DNA of 64,000 bases from Miscanthus floridulus (lineage: Eukaryota > Streptophyta > Magnoliopsida > Poales > Poaceae). The position numbers and the translations under genes were made by a program. The stretch lies in the NCBI RefSeq assembly GCF_019320115.1, contig NC_089583.1, positions 77,129,739 through 77,193,738 of the forward strand. The letters run 5' to 3'. Shown here one piece after another: positions 12,901 to 23,800 of this stretch; position 1 is the first letter of the stretch; each line of letters opens with the position of its first letter. The notes beneath the pieces are model-generated. The model worked only from the letters and a program-made list of their open reading frames with translations. It did not search any database and was not told the origin of the DNA.

Positions 12901-14664
12901 GTAAATGAGTGTCTAGTGATGTTTTCGATAAACGCTTACTGTGATTCATTCATCATGAGCATCATGTCATTCCTTATGCATCCATGGTATTTATCTTTTG
13001 CATCGGCATGCAATAGGTGTACCGGAAGGAGTGACCCTGCTGGAATTCGAGGAACTGAGTGAGCAGCAGCAGCCGACACCGGAGATTCAGGAGGAGTAGA
13101 CTTCAGGAGAAGTGCCAGACGAGGTCGCCGTTGAGTGCCTGGATCACCGTCCGTGCAACTTTGTGAAAGGCAAGCCCCAGAGCATATTAAGCCTCCTAAT
13201 TTCCGAAATGCAGTTATAGTATTATTATTACATATATTGTTGCATTAAGTTTAGGTGTTGGATGCAAACACTTGCTGCATTGGTTATCCGATCCTTGTCC
13301 AGATATTGTTACCCTGAATCCTATGTAGCTCAGGCTCGTGTAGTGCTTAGCCCTGCTTAAACACGATAGAAGTCAGGTGATTTCCTGTCACCTGCGAGAT
13401 ATAGGAAGATACATGTGGCACGGTTGGCTATATTTGCTATCGTGGAAAAGAACCAGTCTTAATTTGAAATGAAGACCGGACGGAGGCTTGCCAGTTTGCA
13501 GTGACTCCGTCTGCGTCGCTTAAGGACTGATTCTTGGAGCCTTTCCTGTTCATGTTGAACGCATGCCTCTCTCTTAGTTGGCTGGGTCTGGAGACCGACC
13601 GCGAAGCCGAGTAGCTCAACTCAGGCCGGGAGTCGATAAGTATAAAGTATGCCTCGGAAGGGAGCCATAGGCGTGAGTCCAAGGGCAGGTGATTTAAGAG
13701 TCCTGATCGTCCTAGCAGAAGGGTAATCCCTGAGAGCGCTGGCGCTGATCGAACCCACGAATTTGGTTCCTGAGTTGTACCAAAGGTAACCCACGGCTAC
13801 CCTTGCTAAGTATGCCAGGGTGAGAGTTAGGAATACCCCCTCAGCTGAGTTATAATTCGATTCGAGTCGCCGTCTCTCCCGGTTAGTGAGAACTTGATGG
13901 GCTTATCTCCAATGTAGATACACTTAATAACATAATGGTTCAGAAATGGATATGATGATGACAACCTTATTATACCTGCTATGGTTAATATTGTTTGCTC
14001 CTAATAAGTGAGTGCTCTAGTACAGGTGCTAATCTAGTGGACATGTAAATAATGATAAGCTTGATGCTAAGTTTAAATTGGTTACTATAATCATAAGCTC
14101 TTTTATGCAACTGTGTCAAGCTAGCCCACCTGAAAAGCCTTGCATGATCCTTGGTGTCTTTTATTTCGAGTTTTGATGGGTAAGTCTAGCTGAGTACCTT
14201 CTCGTACTCAGGGTTTATCTCCCACCTGTTGTAGATGACCAGTTCTACTTTGGTTGCTGCAAGTACTGCCTTCTCCTAGCTGGGGATGAAGACTAGACCG
14301 TTGGGCACGGTCTCTACTAGTTCTCGTACCTGATAATGCTTTTGTGGGACATGACTCAGACTTGGCAATGTAATTGAAAACTATGATGTTTGTACCAAAC
14401 TATGTTGCTTCCACACACTCGAACTTGGTTTGTAATATTCTATTTCAACTCTGATGGATGTAACCCGAATGCTAATTGTGAAATGTTGTAACGGATGATG
14501 TGTTGTGTTGAATCACTACGATCTTGGTTTGTATGTCGAGAGTTGGTTGAAATCCTTCGTGATTTCCGGACTACCGGGATTATGGGAGCTTAAGTATAGG
14601 AATTTGATCACTTCGGTGATTGTTTTTGTACTTACATTCTTATGATTTGGTCGGTTCTGTTACA
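9989..14664 (+). repeat. 5' LTR of Tekay-type element
   Basis: The LTR is 4676 bp, TGTAACACCC...TCTGTTACA. It has three parts: an AT-rich start, a GC-rich block (about 10880-11700), then AT-rich sequence and a patch with coding character at about 13015-13190 that also occurs in the 3' copy. The first bases contain an inverted repeat, AACACC-CTA-GGTGTT. Such a long LTR is exceptional. Confidence 0.92.
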
Positions 14665-14681
14665 GCTGGCATCAGAGCAAG
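14665..14681 (+). other. Primer-binding site, Tekay-type element
   Basis: Directly after the LTR end the sequence reads GCTGGCATCAGAGCAAG. The TGGCATCAGAGC core is the plant initiator-Met tRNA primer site with one substitution. Confidence 0.8.
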
Positions 14682-15421
14682 ATTTGACACTAAACACGTC
14701 ATTTGTGTATTTAAAACAAAAGTAATTGTGAAAATCCTAAATTAAATACTAAGTATTGCCAGTGGTCATATCCCTTATGCCCAAATAAGGACTCTTAGGT
14801 GGCTTATTAAAGTACTAACTTGGGGGTTCCTACTTGTTTTTGTTTCATCGTCCATACAGCGTGCTATTGTATGGATGCCATCCGCTTGGGTGGTAATGTA
14901 TGGATCAAAATACCTCTACGCTCTGGTAAGTGGGAGTTGTGAGAGCATGACCGTCCAACCGTCGGTCTAGGGGAGAGTAGTTGTGGTTGCTCGCATACTT
15001 ACATGTTCGATCATGTATCTATGAGAGTACTTAATTGTGGGTATCTTTGACGAGTAGCTGTGATACTAGAATGTATGCATCAGGGGATGTATGTATGAAA
15101 GTATTTAGTTTACTGCTTGTTTTCTATGCTTTTTGGGAAATTATTGGGCTGAAATGAATTTTTCTGCAGGTACACTAACAACGTATCGTTGTAGATCGAC
15201 TAGCTACCGTATATGAGAGAACGTATGTATGCCACCGTATATTTCGCTAGCCTTTAAATTTTTCTAGGTTCGTGAGGACGTATGGATCGTGCATGCATCA
15301 TGTTCAAGCATACATGGCATTTCTAGCATTATCCCCTCCCTTAAAAATTTGATTGTCCCGACTAATTAAATTTCGTATCCCTTAAATGATTCTCCCCTTA
15401 CGTTGCAACTTTTTGCTATAG
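14682..15421 (+). other. Untranslated leader of Tekay-type element
   Basis: I see no gene here. The leader ends in a pyrimidine-rich stretch and TATAG directly before the ATG at 15422. That looks like a splice acceptor placed one base before the start codon. A possible acceptor CTGCAG occurs near 15169. Confidence 0.5.
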
Positions 15422-16006
15422 ATGGCGCGCATGAAACTCACTGCTCGCAAGTCCGCTGGAGGCAGGGCACCTCATCACCGTTTAGCTCCTCGTGAGCCCC
15501 GTCCTGAGCCTACTGAGGCAGAAAGGCTGAGGACAGAGCTGGCCCGGGTGACCGCTGAGAGGAATGCGGCTCAGCACCGTTTGGAGCAGGTAACACAGGA
15601 AAGGGACCAAGAGACCCTTGAGGTTCAGAGGTTGACAGTTGCTCACTGCAACTGTGAACGCATGTTGATTCACATGATGAACCAATGGAATGAAGCCTGG
15701 CACGAAGAGAATGTGTTGAGAGCGCGATAGATGGAGCTAGAGCAGCAAGTGGCAGTTGCTGAAGAGTACAATGACCATCTCCATGAGGAGGTTCACCTGT
15801 TACACAATCAACTTCACCCTCTCCTGCCACCTGATGATGAGGATGAGATGGGTTCTGGTGTCATCATGGCTGAAGGTGATGATGACATGGAGGTCAATGG
15901 ACCTGAGGACGTTCCACCGGATGAGGAGGAAGATGAGGAGTTAGAGCCTGCTAGTGATGAAGATGGAGGAGAGATCTTCGACACTGACTCCGAGGATGAT
16001 GCGTAG
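15422..16006 (+). pseudogene. Extra ORF upstream of gag: histone H3 tail-like N terminus, coiled coil, acidic tail
   Basis: I do not recognise this as a named family. The first residues are MARMKLTARKSAGGRAP. Counted without the Met, they match the H3 tail at A1, R2, K4, T6, A7, R8, K9, S10, G12, G13, A15 and P16, and again at L20-A21. M3, L5, A11 and R14 differ, and nothing matches the K27 region. Residues about 35-130 are heptad-like and rich in Leu, Glu and Arg (LRTELARVTAERNAAQHRL), consistent with a coiled coil. The last 55 residues are strongly acidic, as in histone-binding proteins. One in-frame TAG at 15728-15730, probably from CAG, interrupts it; the frame then continues to TAG at 16004-16006. 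Full length would be about 194 residues. It lies between PBS and gag, in the gag frame but 415 bp upstream. Function is unknown; chromatin interaction is inference. Confidence 0.75.
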
Positions 16007-16420
16007 TTTAGCTTACTACTGAGCTAATGCGCTAGATCTAGTCTTTTGTTGATCCTCATGCATGAACGAGTAGCTTTGTAGCAAATTAATCATTGGGATA
16101 TAATATCGAACCCTATGTTACCCTTGATGTAAGTTGGAACCACTATGGCTTGGATGTAACCTATCGAACATATTATGCTCCACGTATGTGAGCTTTTGAT
16201 GAATTTCGCCTTTGCGGTCTATGGATCTCGTTGCTGGTTAAGTTCGTCGCATTTATATGTCAATTGATGCGCTTGATGAGTTGTGTGATTGTGATGAATG
16301 ATTGTGCCTCTATTGATTATTTAAATGCATTCTCTCCAATGGAATCAGTTTGGCATAATTATACAATTCATCTACAAAAGTTTCCACATCGTCAGTGCTC
16401 ATTGGCTATACCTTTTGCAG
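16007..16420 (+). other. Spacer between extra ORF and gag
   Basis: No coding signal is seen. The spacer ends in CTATACCTTTTGCAG immediately before the gag ATG at 16421. This has the form of a plant 3' splice site and suggests gag is made from a spliced RNA. Confidence 0.45.
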
Positions 16421-19400
16421 ATGGCTTATAACCTTCGTCGCGGTCGTAGCATGGGAGATGAGGAACAACCACCTCCTCCACCGCCCACACCAGCTGAGCT
16501 AATGCAGACAGTTGTGGAAAGTCAGAGCATGCTAGCTGAGGCTATGCGCCAGATGGCTAACCGTGAGGATTAGCATGTCCGCCAGGGACCCGAGCTGAAC
16601 TAGTACATCAGCTTTAACATGGACACAAAGCCTCCTATCTTTCATGAGGCAGAAGAACCCCTACAAGCGGATGAATGGTTGAGCACAATAGAGCAAAGGT
16701 TTGGATTGCTCCGTTTAACTGAAGGCATGAAGGCTTCGTATACAGGGCACTAGCTCCAAGGCCCTGCAGGCATCTAGTGGACCCATCACAGGACCACCTT
16801 CCCTGCTAATGTTGAGATTGTTTGGAACCAGTTCCAGGCAGCCTTCAGGGGACACTTTATCCCTCCTGGTCTCATGGCCATTAAGCATACTGAGTTTATG
16901 AAGCTCACCCAAGGCAACAAGAGTCTCAATGAGTACCTCCAGGTATTCAACAACCTGGCAAGGTATGCTCCTGAGTTCATCGATACTGACACCAAGAGAA
17001 TAGCTAGCTTCAAGAGGGGACTTTCCCCAAAACTGATGAAGTCAATGGGCAACTGCAAGTGTGTCACCTTCAATGAGTTTATCAGTAACACTCTGACTCA
17101 GGAGAACAATGACAAGATATATGCTGCTTCTAAGAACCATAAAAGGAACTTTGAGGCTGGTGCTTCCTAGTCCAAGGCTCCAATGGTATCTAAGGCCCCA
17201 TACCGTCCACCAAATGCTAATGTCCGATACCGCCCACCTTAGAAGAAGAACCAAGCTAAAACCGGTTTCCGCAAGGGGTATACAATTTCCTTGCCAAAGA
17301 ATACCTCTGGGCAGGGTAGCTCCAATGTTCCACCAGCAAACAGGCCATGCTGGAACTGTAACCAGCTTGGTCATTGGGCAAATAGATGTCCCCATCCTCC
17401 CAAGAATGCTCAAGGAAACATCCGTCAGGGGCGTGTTCACTATACTATAGTGGAGGAAATTCCTGCTGGTGAAGTGGTCACCGCTGGTAAGTTCCTTGTT
17501 AATGATCACCCTACAGTTGTGCTCTTTGATTCGGGTGCTTCGCACTCCTTTATGAGTTCTACTTTTGCATCTGAGCATAATATGAATGTGATTACAATTG
17601 TCAAGGGTGGTTATTGTATTAGTGCTGCTAGAAATAATATCCTGACTAACCAAGTCGTTAAAGATGTAAAGATTGAGATTGGGGATTGAGAGTTCTGTAT
17701 GGATCTTGTGGTTCTACCAGGGGTAGGAATTGATATAATCCTAGGAATGAAGTGGATGAGCGGGAATGGAGTGTTGATCGATATCTTAACCCGTGTGGTA
17801 ATGTTGAGGGATCCTGTGGATAAGAAGGGTTTTCTAGTGCAGTTACCTCGTGATATCTCTATCCACAATACCGCCAATGCTACCCTAGCCAAAGCCATTA
17901 AGGATCTATCGGTTGTCTGTGAGTTTCTAGATGTCTTTCCTGATGACTTGCCTGGATTACCTCCGGACCGTGATGTAGAATTCAAGATAGAACTCATTCT
18001 AGGTATGGCTCCTATTTCTCGAAGGCCTTATAGAATGCCACCCAATGAGTTGGCCGAGCTGAAGAGTCAGTTGAATGAGCTATTGAAGAAAGGGTTGATT
18101 CGGCCTAGTTCTTCTCCTTGGGGTTGTCCGGCTATATTTGTGAAGAAGAAGGACGAGTCTCTACGCATGTGCGTGGATTATCGCCCCCTAAACGCTGTTA
18201 CTATCAAGAACAAATACCCTCTTTCTCGCATCGATATTCTGTTTGATTAGCTCCCCAAGGCTAAGGTATTCTCCAAGATCGATTTGAGGTCTGGCTACCA
18301 TTAGATCAAAATTCGTCCTGAAGATATACCTAAGACAACTTTTTCTACTCGTTATGGCTTGTTCGAATACCTCGTCATGTCATTTGGGTTGACAAATGCT
18401 CTGACACACTATATGTACCTGATGAATTCTGTATTCATGCCAGAATTGGACAAATTTGTTGTCGTGTTCATTGATGATATCCTGGTATATTCTCAGAATG
18501 AAGAAGAGCATGCTGGACATCTGAGAATTGTTTTAACTCGGTTACGTGACAACTAGCTTTATGCTAAGTTCAGCAAGTGCGAGTTCTGGTTGAACAAGAT
18601 TCCTTTTCTAGGTCATGTATTATCTGGTGATGGAATTTCGGTTGACCCTACTAAGGTGCAAGAAGTCCTTGAGTGGAAGGCACCTACTACGGTCACAGAA
18701 GTCCGAAGTTTCCTAGGATTGGCTAGCTATTATCGTCGCTTTATCTTGGATTTCTCAAAGATTGCCAAGCCCATGACTCGACTACTGCAAAAGGATGAGA
18801 AGTTTGTGTGGACTCCGAAGTGTGAAGAGGCTTTCCACACTTTGCGGACTTTACTAACCTCTGCTCCTGTATTGGCACAACCTGACATCGAGAAGCCTTT
18901 TGATGTCTACTGTGACGCATGTGGCACCAGTTTGGGGTGTGTTCTTATGCAGGAGGGCCGAGTAATTGCTTATGCTTTGTGCCAGCTCTGAAAGCATGAA
19001 GTCAACTATCCTACCCATGACTTAGAGCTAGCCGCAGTTGTTCATGCCCTGAAGATTTGGAGACATTACTTGCTGGGTAATGTGTGCAACATCTATACTG
19101 ACCATAAAAGCCTCAAGTACATCTTTACTCAACCCGAGTTGAACATGCATCAACAACGATGGTTAGAATTAATCAAAGATTACAGCCTTCAAGTGCACTA
19201 CCATCCTGGTAAGGCAAATGTGGTTGCTGATGCCTTAAGCAGAAAGGCCCATTGCAATTCCTTAGTTAGTGAAGACTTTCATCTGGCACACCTCCTTCAT
19301 CCTGTAGTACTCCACAATATCACTGTGGATTGCTCTCTTAGAAGTCGAATTATTGAACTCCAGAAGACGGATGTGGGTGTATTTCACATCAAGCGGAAGA

Positions 19401-20788
19401 TGAAAGAGAAAGAGACCAAGCACTTTAGGGTCGATGACAAGGGAATTCTCTGGTTTAATGATAGGCTTGTGGTACCCAAAGATAAAGAACTTAGAAATCA
19501 AATTATGGATGAAGCCCATTCTTCAAAATTGTCCATCCATCCTGGTAGCAGTAAAATGTATCAAGATCTCAAGCTGTATTATTGGTGGACCAAGATGAAG
19601 AAAGAAATCGCAGCTTACGTGGCAAGGTGTGATAACTGTTGTAGAGTCAAGGCTATTCACATAAGGCCCGGACTATTGCAGCCACTCTCTATTCCTGGCT
19701 AGAAGTGGGAAGAAATTAGCATGTATTTTATTGTTGGACTACCCCCTACCAAAAAGGGTTGTGATTCCATCTGGGTTATCGTAGATCGTCTAACTAAATC
19801 TGCTCACTTTATTTCGGTCAAGTCTACCTATCATCCTCACAATTATGCTAAGATTTATTTTCAACAAGTGGTACGTCTCCATGGTGTACCCAAATCCATT
19901 ATTTCTGATAGAGGACCTCAGTTCACGGCTCGCTTTTGGGAGTGCTTACATCAGAATCTTAGCACTCATCTAATCCGCAGTTCTGCCTATCATCCGCAAA
20001 CATCAGGACAGACTGAGCGTGTTAATCAGATTCTTGAAGACATGCTTAGAGCTTGTCTTATCTCTTGCAAAGGCTCTTGGGAAGACTGGTTACCTCTCGC
20101 TGAATTCTCTTATAACAACAGTTATCAAGAAAGTATCAAAATGGCTCCTTTTGAAGCTCTTTATGGCCGCAAGTGTAGAACTCCTTTGAACTGGGTGGAA
20201 CCCAGAGAAAGAAGATTCTATGGTATTGATTTTGTAAAAGAAGCCGAAGAGCAAGTCCGAACTATACAGAAGAATATGGCCACCACATAGGCTAGATAAA
20301 AGAGCTATGCTGACAAGAGAAGAAAACCTATTGAGTTTGAAGTAGGTGATCATGTTTATTTGAAGGTATCCCCTATGAAAGGAGTCAAGCATTTTGGAAT
20401 TAAAAGGAAGCTTGAGCCTCGATATGTTGGACCCTACCGCATTATCGAGAAAAGTGGAAGAGTAGCATATAAGCTCGATCTACCACGTGAGATGGGAGCT
20501 ATATTCCCGGTATTCCATGTGTCCCAGCTGAAGAAGTGTCTTCGTATTTCCGAGGAAAGAATAGCAACAAGGAAAGTCAACTTGAAATCTGATCTTTCTT
20601 ATGAGGAAAAGCCCGTACAAGTCCTGGATACTCAAGAAAGAGTGGCTCGTACACGAGTAGTTAAGTTATACAAGGTAGTTTGGAGTAATCATAGTGAACG
20701 GGATGCAACCTGGGAGCGGAAAGATTATTTAAAGGAAAATCATCCAACTTTCTATACTAAATGGTACGCTTTCCAAATCTCAGGATGA
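16421..20788 (+). pseudogene. Tekay-type gag-pol polyprotein with chromodomain, broken by in-frame stops
   Basis: The single frame runs from ATG 16421 to TGA 20786-20788. Gag comes first (retrotransposon gag region about 16620-17160, then a zinc knuckle C-X2-C-X4-H-X4-C at about 17348-17390). The protease DSGAS motif starts at 17528. Reverse transcriptase spans about 18000-18560 with the FIDD catalytic box at 18467-18478. RNase H follows (about 18890-19230), then the integrase zinc region (about 19510-19650) and integrase core (IVDRLTKSAHF, ISDRGPQF, TERVNQILED; about 19775-20045). A chromodomain lies at about 20610-20760. Fourteen stops interrupt it: eleven TAG, one TAA and two TGA. Each is one C-to-T or G-to-A change from Gln, Arg or Trp. 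There is no frameshift. The copy cannot make a full polyprotein unless stops are suppressed. Confidence 0.92.
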
Positions 20789-20798
20789 GATTTTTCTA

Positions 20799-20810
20799 AG
20801 GGGGGAGGGC
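20799..20810 (+). other. Polypurine tract, Tekay-type element
   Basis: AAGGGGGGAGGG lies immediately before the 3' LTR, the expected plus-strand primer tract of an LTR element. Confidence 0.85.
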
Positions 20811-23800
20811 TATAACACCCTAGGTGTTTGGCTTCCACTAATTGCATTTCACTTCATAAACATATGCATCATCTATGTCATCATTGCCATTGTTACTGAA
20901 ACATGCATATGCAACATTTTCAACTGTGTATGTTTCATGCTTGATTGTTGTGAATAGAATTGGTGTAATCTGTGAATGCAACATAAATTTCTCATACCTT
21001 GAAACATGGCAACATGGTAGAAATATGACAAGTGTAGAATAACAACAAAGCTATGAAACATGTGCAACATTTCATTGCAACATATGAGTGAATTATTTGT
21101 TTAGTTGCTTTATCACATGTGATCATTAAAAGAGGTATAACAATTTTGTAAAGGTGGTTGATCATGGTCTAATACACCTTAACTACACTTAGAGTAATTG
21201 TTTGGACATTGTTCATGTAGGTCAAAATGACAAAATTGCCCTTGAATGGAGGTTTGACTTGAAATGAACCCTAGAGTGCCACTGTTTGACTATTTAAAAA
21301 GTGCAACTTAGAGTCTATGCATGTCTGAGCAACCTAAAGCAAAGTTGTAGTAAATTTTACAAGGAACAAAAGTTGTTTTATGACCAACTCATGAAAATGT
21401 GTGGAACATGCTCAAACATGGCCCACTAGTCAGAATGCCATGCTGATTTCACACTTAGAAAAATAGTCTAAGTCATGGTACATTTCAGTTGCATCGAGCC
21501 CACTTTGGTTTCATGTAACTTCGGATCCACGGTGTTTTAGGTGTTGGTCATTGAAAAGAATTTGTAGAGGGAAGGTAGGTCTACAACTTTGATGTTCAAT
21601 TCCTCCACTAACTCGTCATGGATTAGAAGCAGATCATCGTTTAATACTCGCTGTCAGGCGTCGGCATTTGCACTGAATCGCGTTTTTCAGAAAACGTTCA
21701 GTGAACGTTGTGGCCGACCGATTCAGAAAACTGACGCCGTGTGGCACCACCCATCGCCGCTTGCCTGAGCACGCAGGCCACGCGCTGCGGACGCCCTGGC
21801 ATGGCCAGCCACGTCATGAAGCACCCCAGCGCCTGCCCGACCGAGTCGCCGTTCCATTTTCGCATTCTTCGCCTCCCACCACGCGCTGCAACAGAGCCGC
21901 AGCCGTCCGCCATTGCTAGCCGCACCTTTGCCTCCACCGAGCTTCCACACCATTGCAAAAACGTGTTGCTCCATTCATCTAGAGCTTCGTCGTGATCCCC
22001 GTTACCATCTCCACCTCACCGCCGGGTCGATCGTGCCTCGGTAAGGGCGTATTCGCCGTTTTCCCCCACCGCAGCCATGGCGGGACCTCGCCGGAGTTGG
22101 TGCTCCACGCGGCCAGCTCTCCTCGTGTCCTTGCCATCCCTCCTCCATCTTGCGCTAGGGTCTAGGCATGCGGCCATAGCTCGTAGGGTCGCCCTACTGG
22201 GCTGCGACGCCGTATCGTCGTCGGAGCCAGCCGTGCCATGGCTGAGCGCCGCCGTGGCCATCGCCACCCCTGCTAGCAGCGTCAGTAGCTGTAATAGAAG
22301 GTTTCCCTAGGTCTGCTCGGGTGAGGCGAACATGTTGGCGCTGTTGCCATCACCGGAGAAGCCACCGGCGACGACCTACGCCACCGTCCGCTCCATTCCC
22401 CTGCCTGTCTCGCTGTCACGCGGGACCCGACTGTCAGCCGCCGAGGCTGAGGCGGGAGCCCAGCGTGGGCCGCGCCGCGTCTTGGGCCGCGCCTGTGTGC
22501 TTTGCGGGCCGCCGTTTCCTCGGGCCGGCCCAACATCAGTGAAATGGTTTCCTTATTTGTTTTGTTTAACTATTTTTCACAGTTTGGTGTATAGATTCAA
22601 AAATATGTAACTCAAGTTTGGTAGATCCAAAGGATATGGTTACAATTTTGTTAAGTTCCTAGTCATGTCTAGTATTTAACAAAAATATTATATAAGCACA
22701 TGTTTTATAAATTTTTGGTGAATTAAATAGGACTTTGAAATGTGTTTTTGGATACATGCAAACTTGTTTGAATTTTATCTTGAGTTTCTGTGGTCCAAAA
22801 ATTATGAAATTTTGTGGGTAATCTGTTATTGCTTAGTAGAAGCTCTGGTTAAAATTTCAGAGCTAGTGCATGTGTAGTTTTTAAGTTATAGAATTTCCTT
22901 TTATTAATGGATGGATCTTGTGTGAATTTTCATAATTTTTCTATAGATCCAGTATAGGTAAAAATTGGTGAGTAAGGTTCTTATGCTGGAATGATGCTAG
23001 GAAAAATGTGAAATCTGTTGCTTGACACTTTTCATTAGGGTTTCCTAATTATGCTCAAATTAGACATGTCATCTATTATTTTGGATACAGCAAGTTATGT
23101 TTGCCCAATGGCTTTGAAATTTTTATGGTAGTCTATGTGCAATATGAGATAGCTACTGTAAATTTTGTAGATTTTTATGAATAGTTTTACTATATATTGC
23201 TTAAATCACCTAATTAATTAAATAAATTGGAAAAGAATATTAAATAAATTATTTAGAAGTTGGCACTATACTTTCTGATGTTTCTTAGGTATGAAAAACA
23301 AGTTGGTAAACTTGGTTTGATCAAATTATGCTTTTGCACAATCATTAAATAATTAAGTTAGTAACCCTGTCATTTCTGGACAGATTCTAAGCTTACGGGA
23401 ATTCGATTTGGTTAACATAAGAATCATGCTTTGGTGTTTACAAATGTTTTGTAGAGAATTTCATAAGCTTTCCAGAATGTCCTCATGCAAGTCATTTGGA
23501 ATTGTAGAACTTTAGTTGTGATTGAATTAAGGGACTACTTGTATGCATATGAAACTTTAAATGTTAAATTATGTATACCTTTACTATTCTAAGCTGTGGT
23601 AATGTTCCTAGGTGTTAGGCCTTTAACTGAAGATGAGCATCTTTATCTTAGGTTATGCAAGTTAGGTAAGTTGATCTTGTTCTTTAAGTTAAGTTAGATA
23701 CATGCTTAAAGTGATTTGAATAGGGCTAGTCTTACTCGGTAAACGAGTGTCCAGTGATGTTTTCGGTAAACGCTTACTGTGATTCATTCATCATGAGCAT

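Noticed and set aside
13437..13682. Antisense 81-codon ORF conserved between the two chromovirus LTRs (also 24275-24520)
   Set aside because: The two LTRs are recent copies of each other, so conservation is automatic. No domain is recognisable and it is antisense to the element.
15728..20299. TAG as a reassigned or read-through glutamine codon
   Set aside because: Considered because most stops are TAG in place of CAG. TAA and TGA also occur, the other retroelements show the same trend, and host genes use ordinary stops, so cytosine deamination explains it better.
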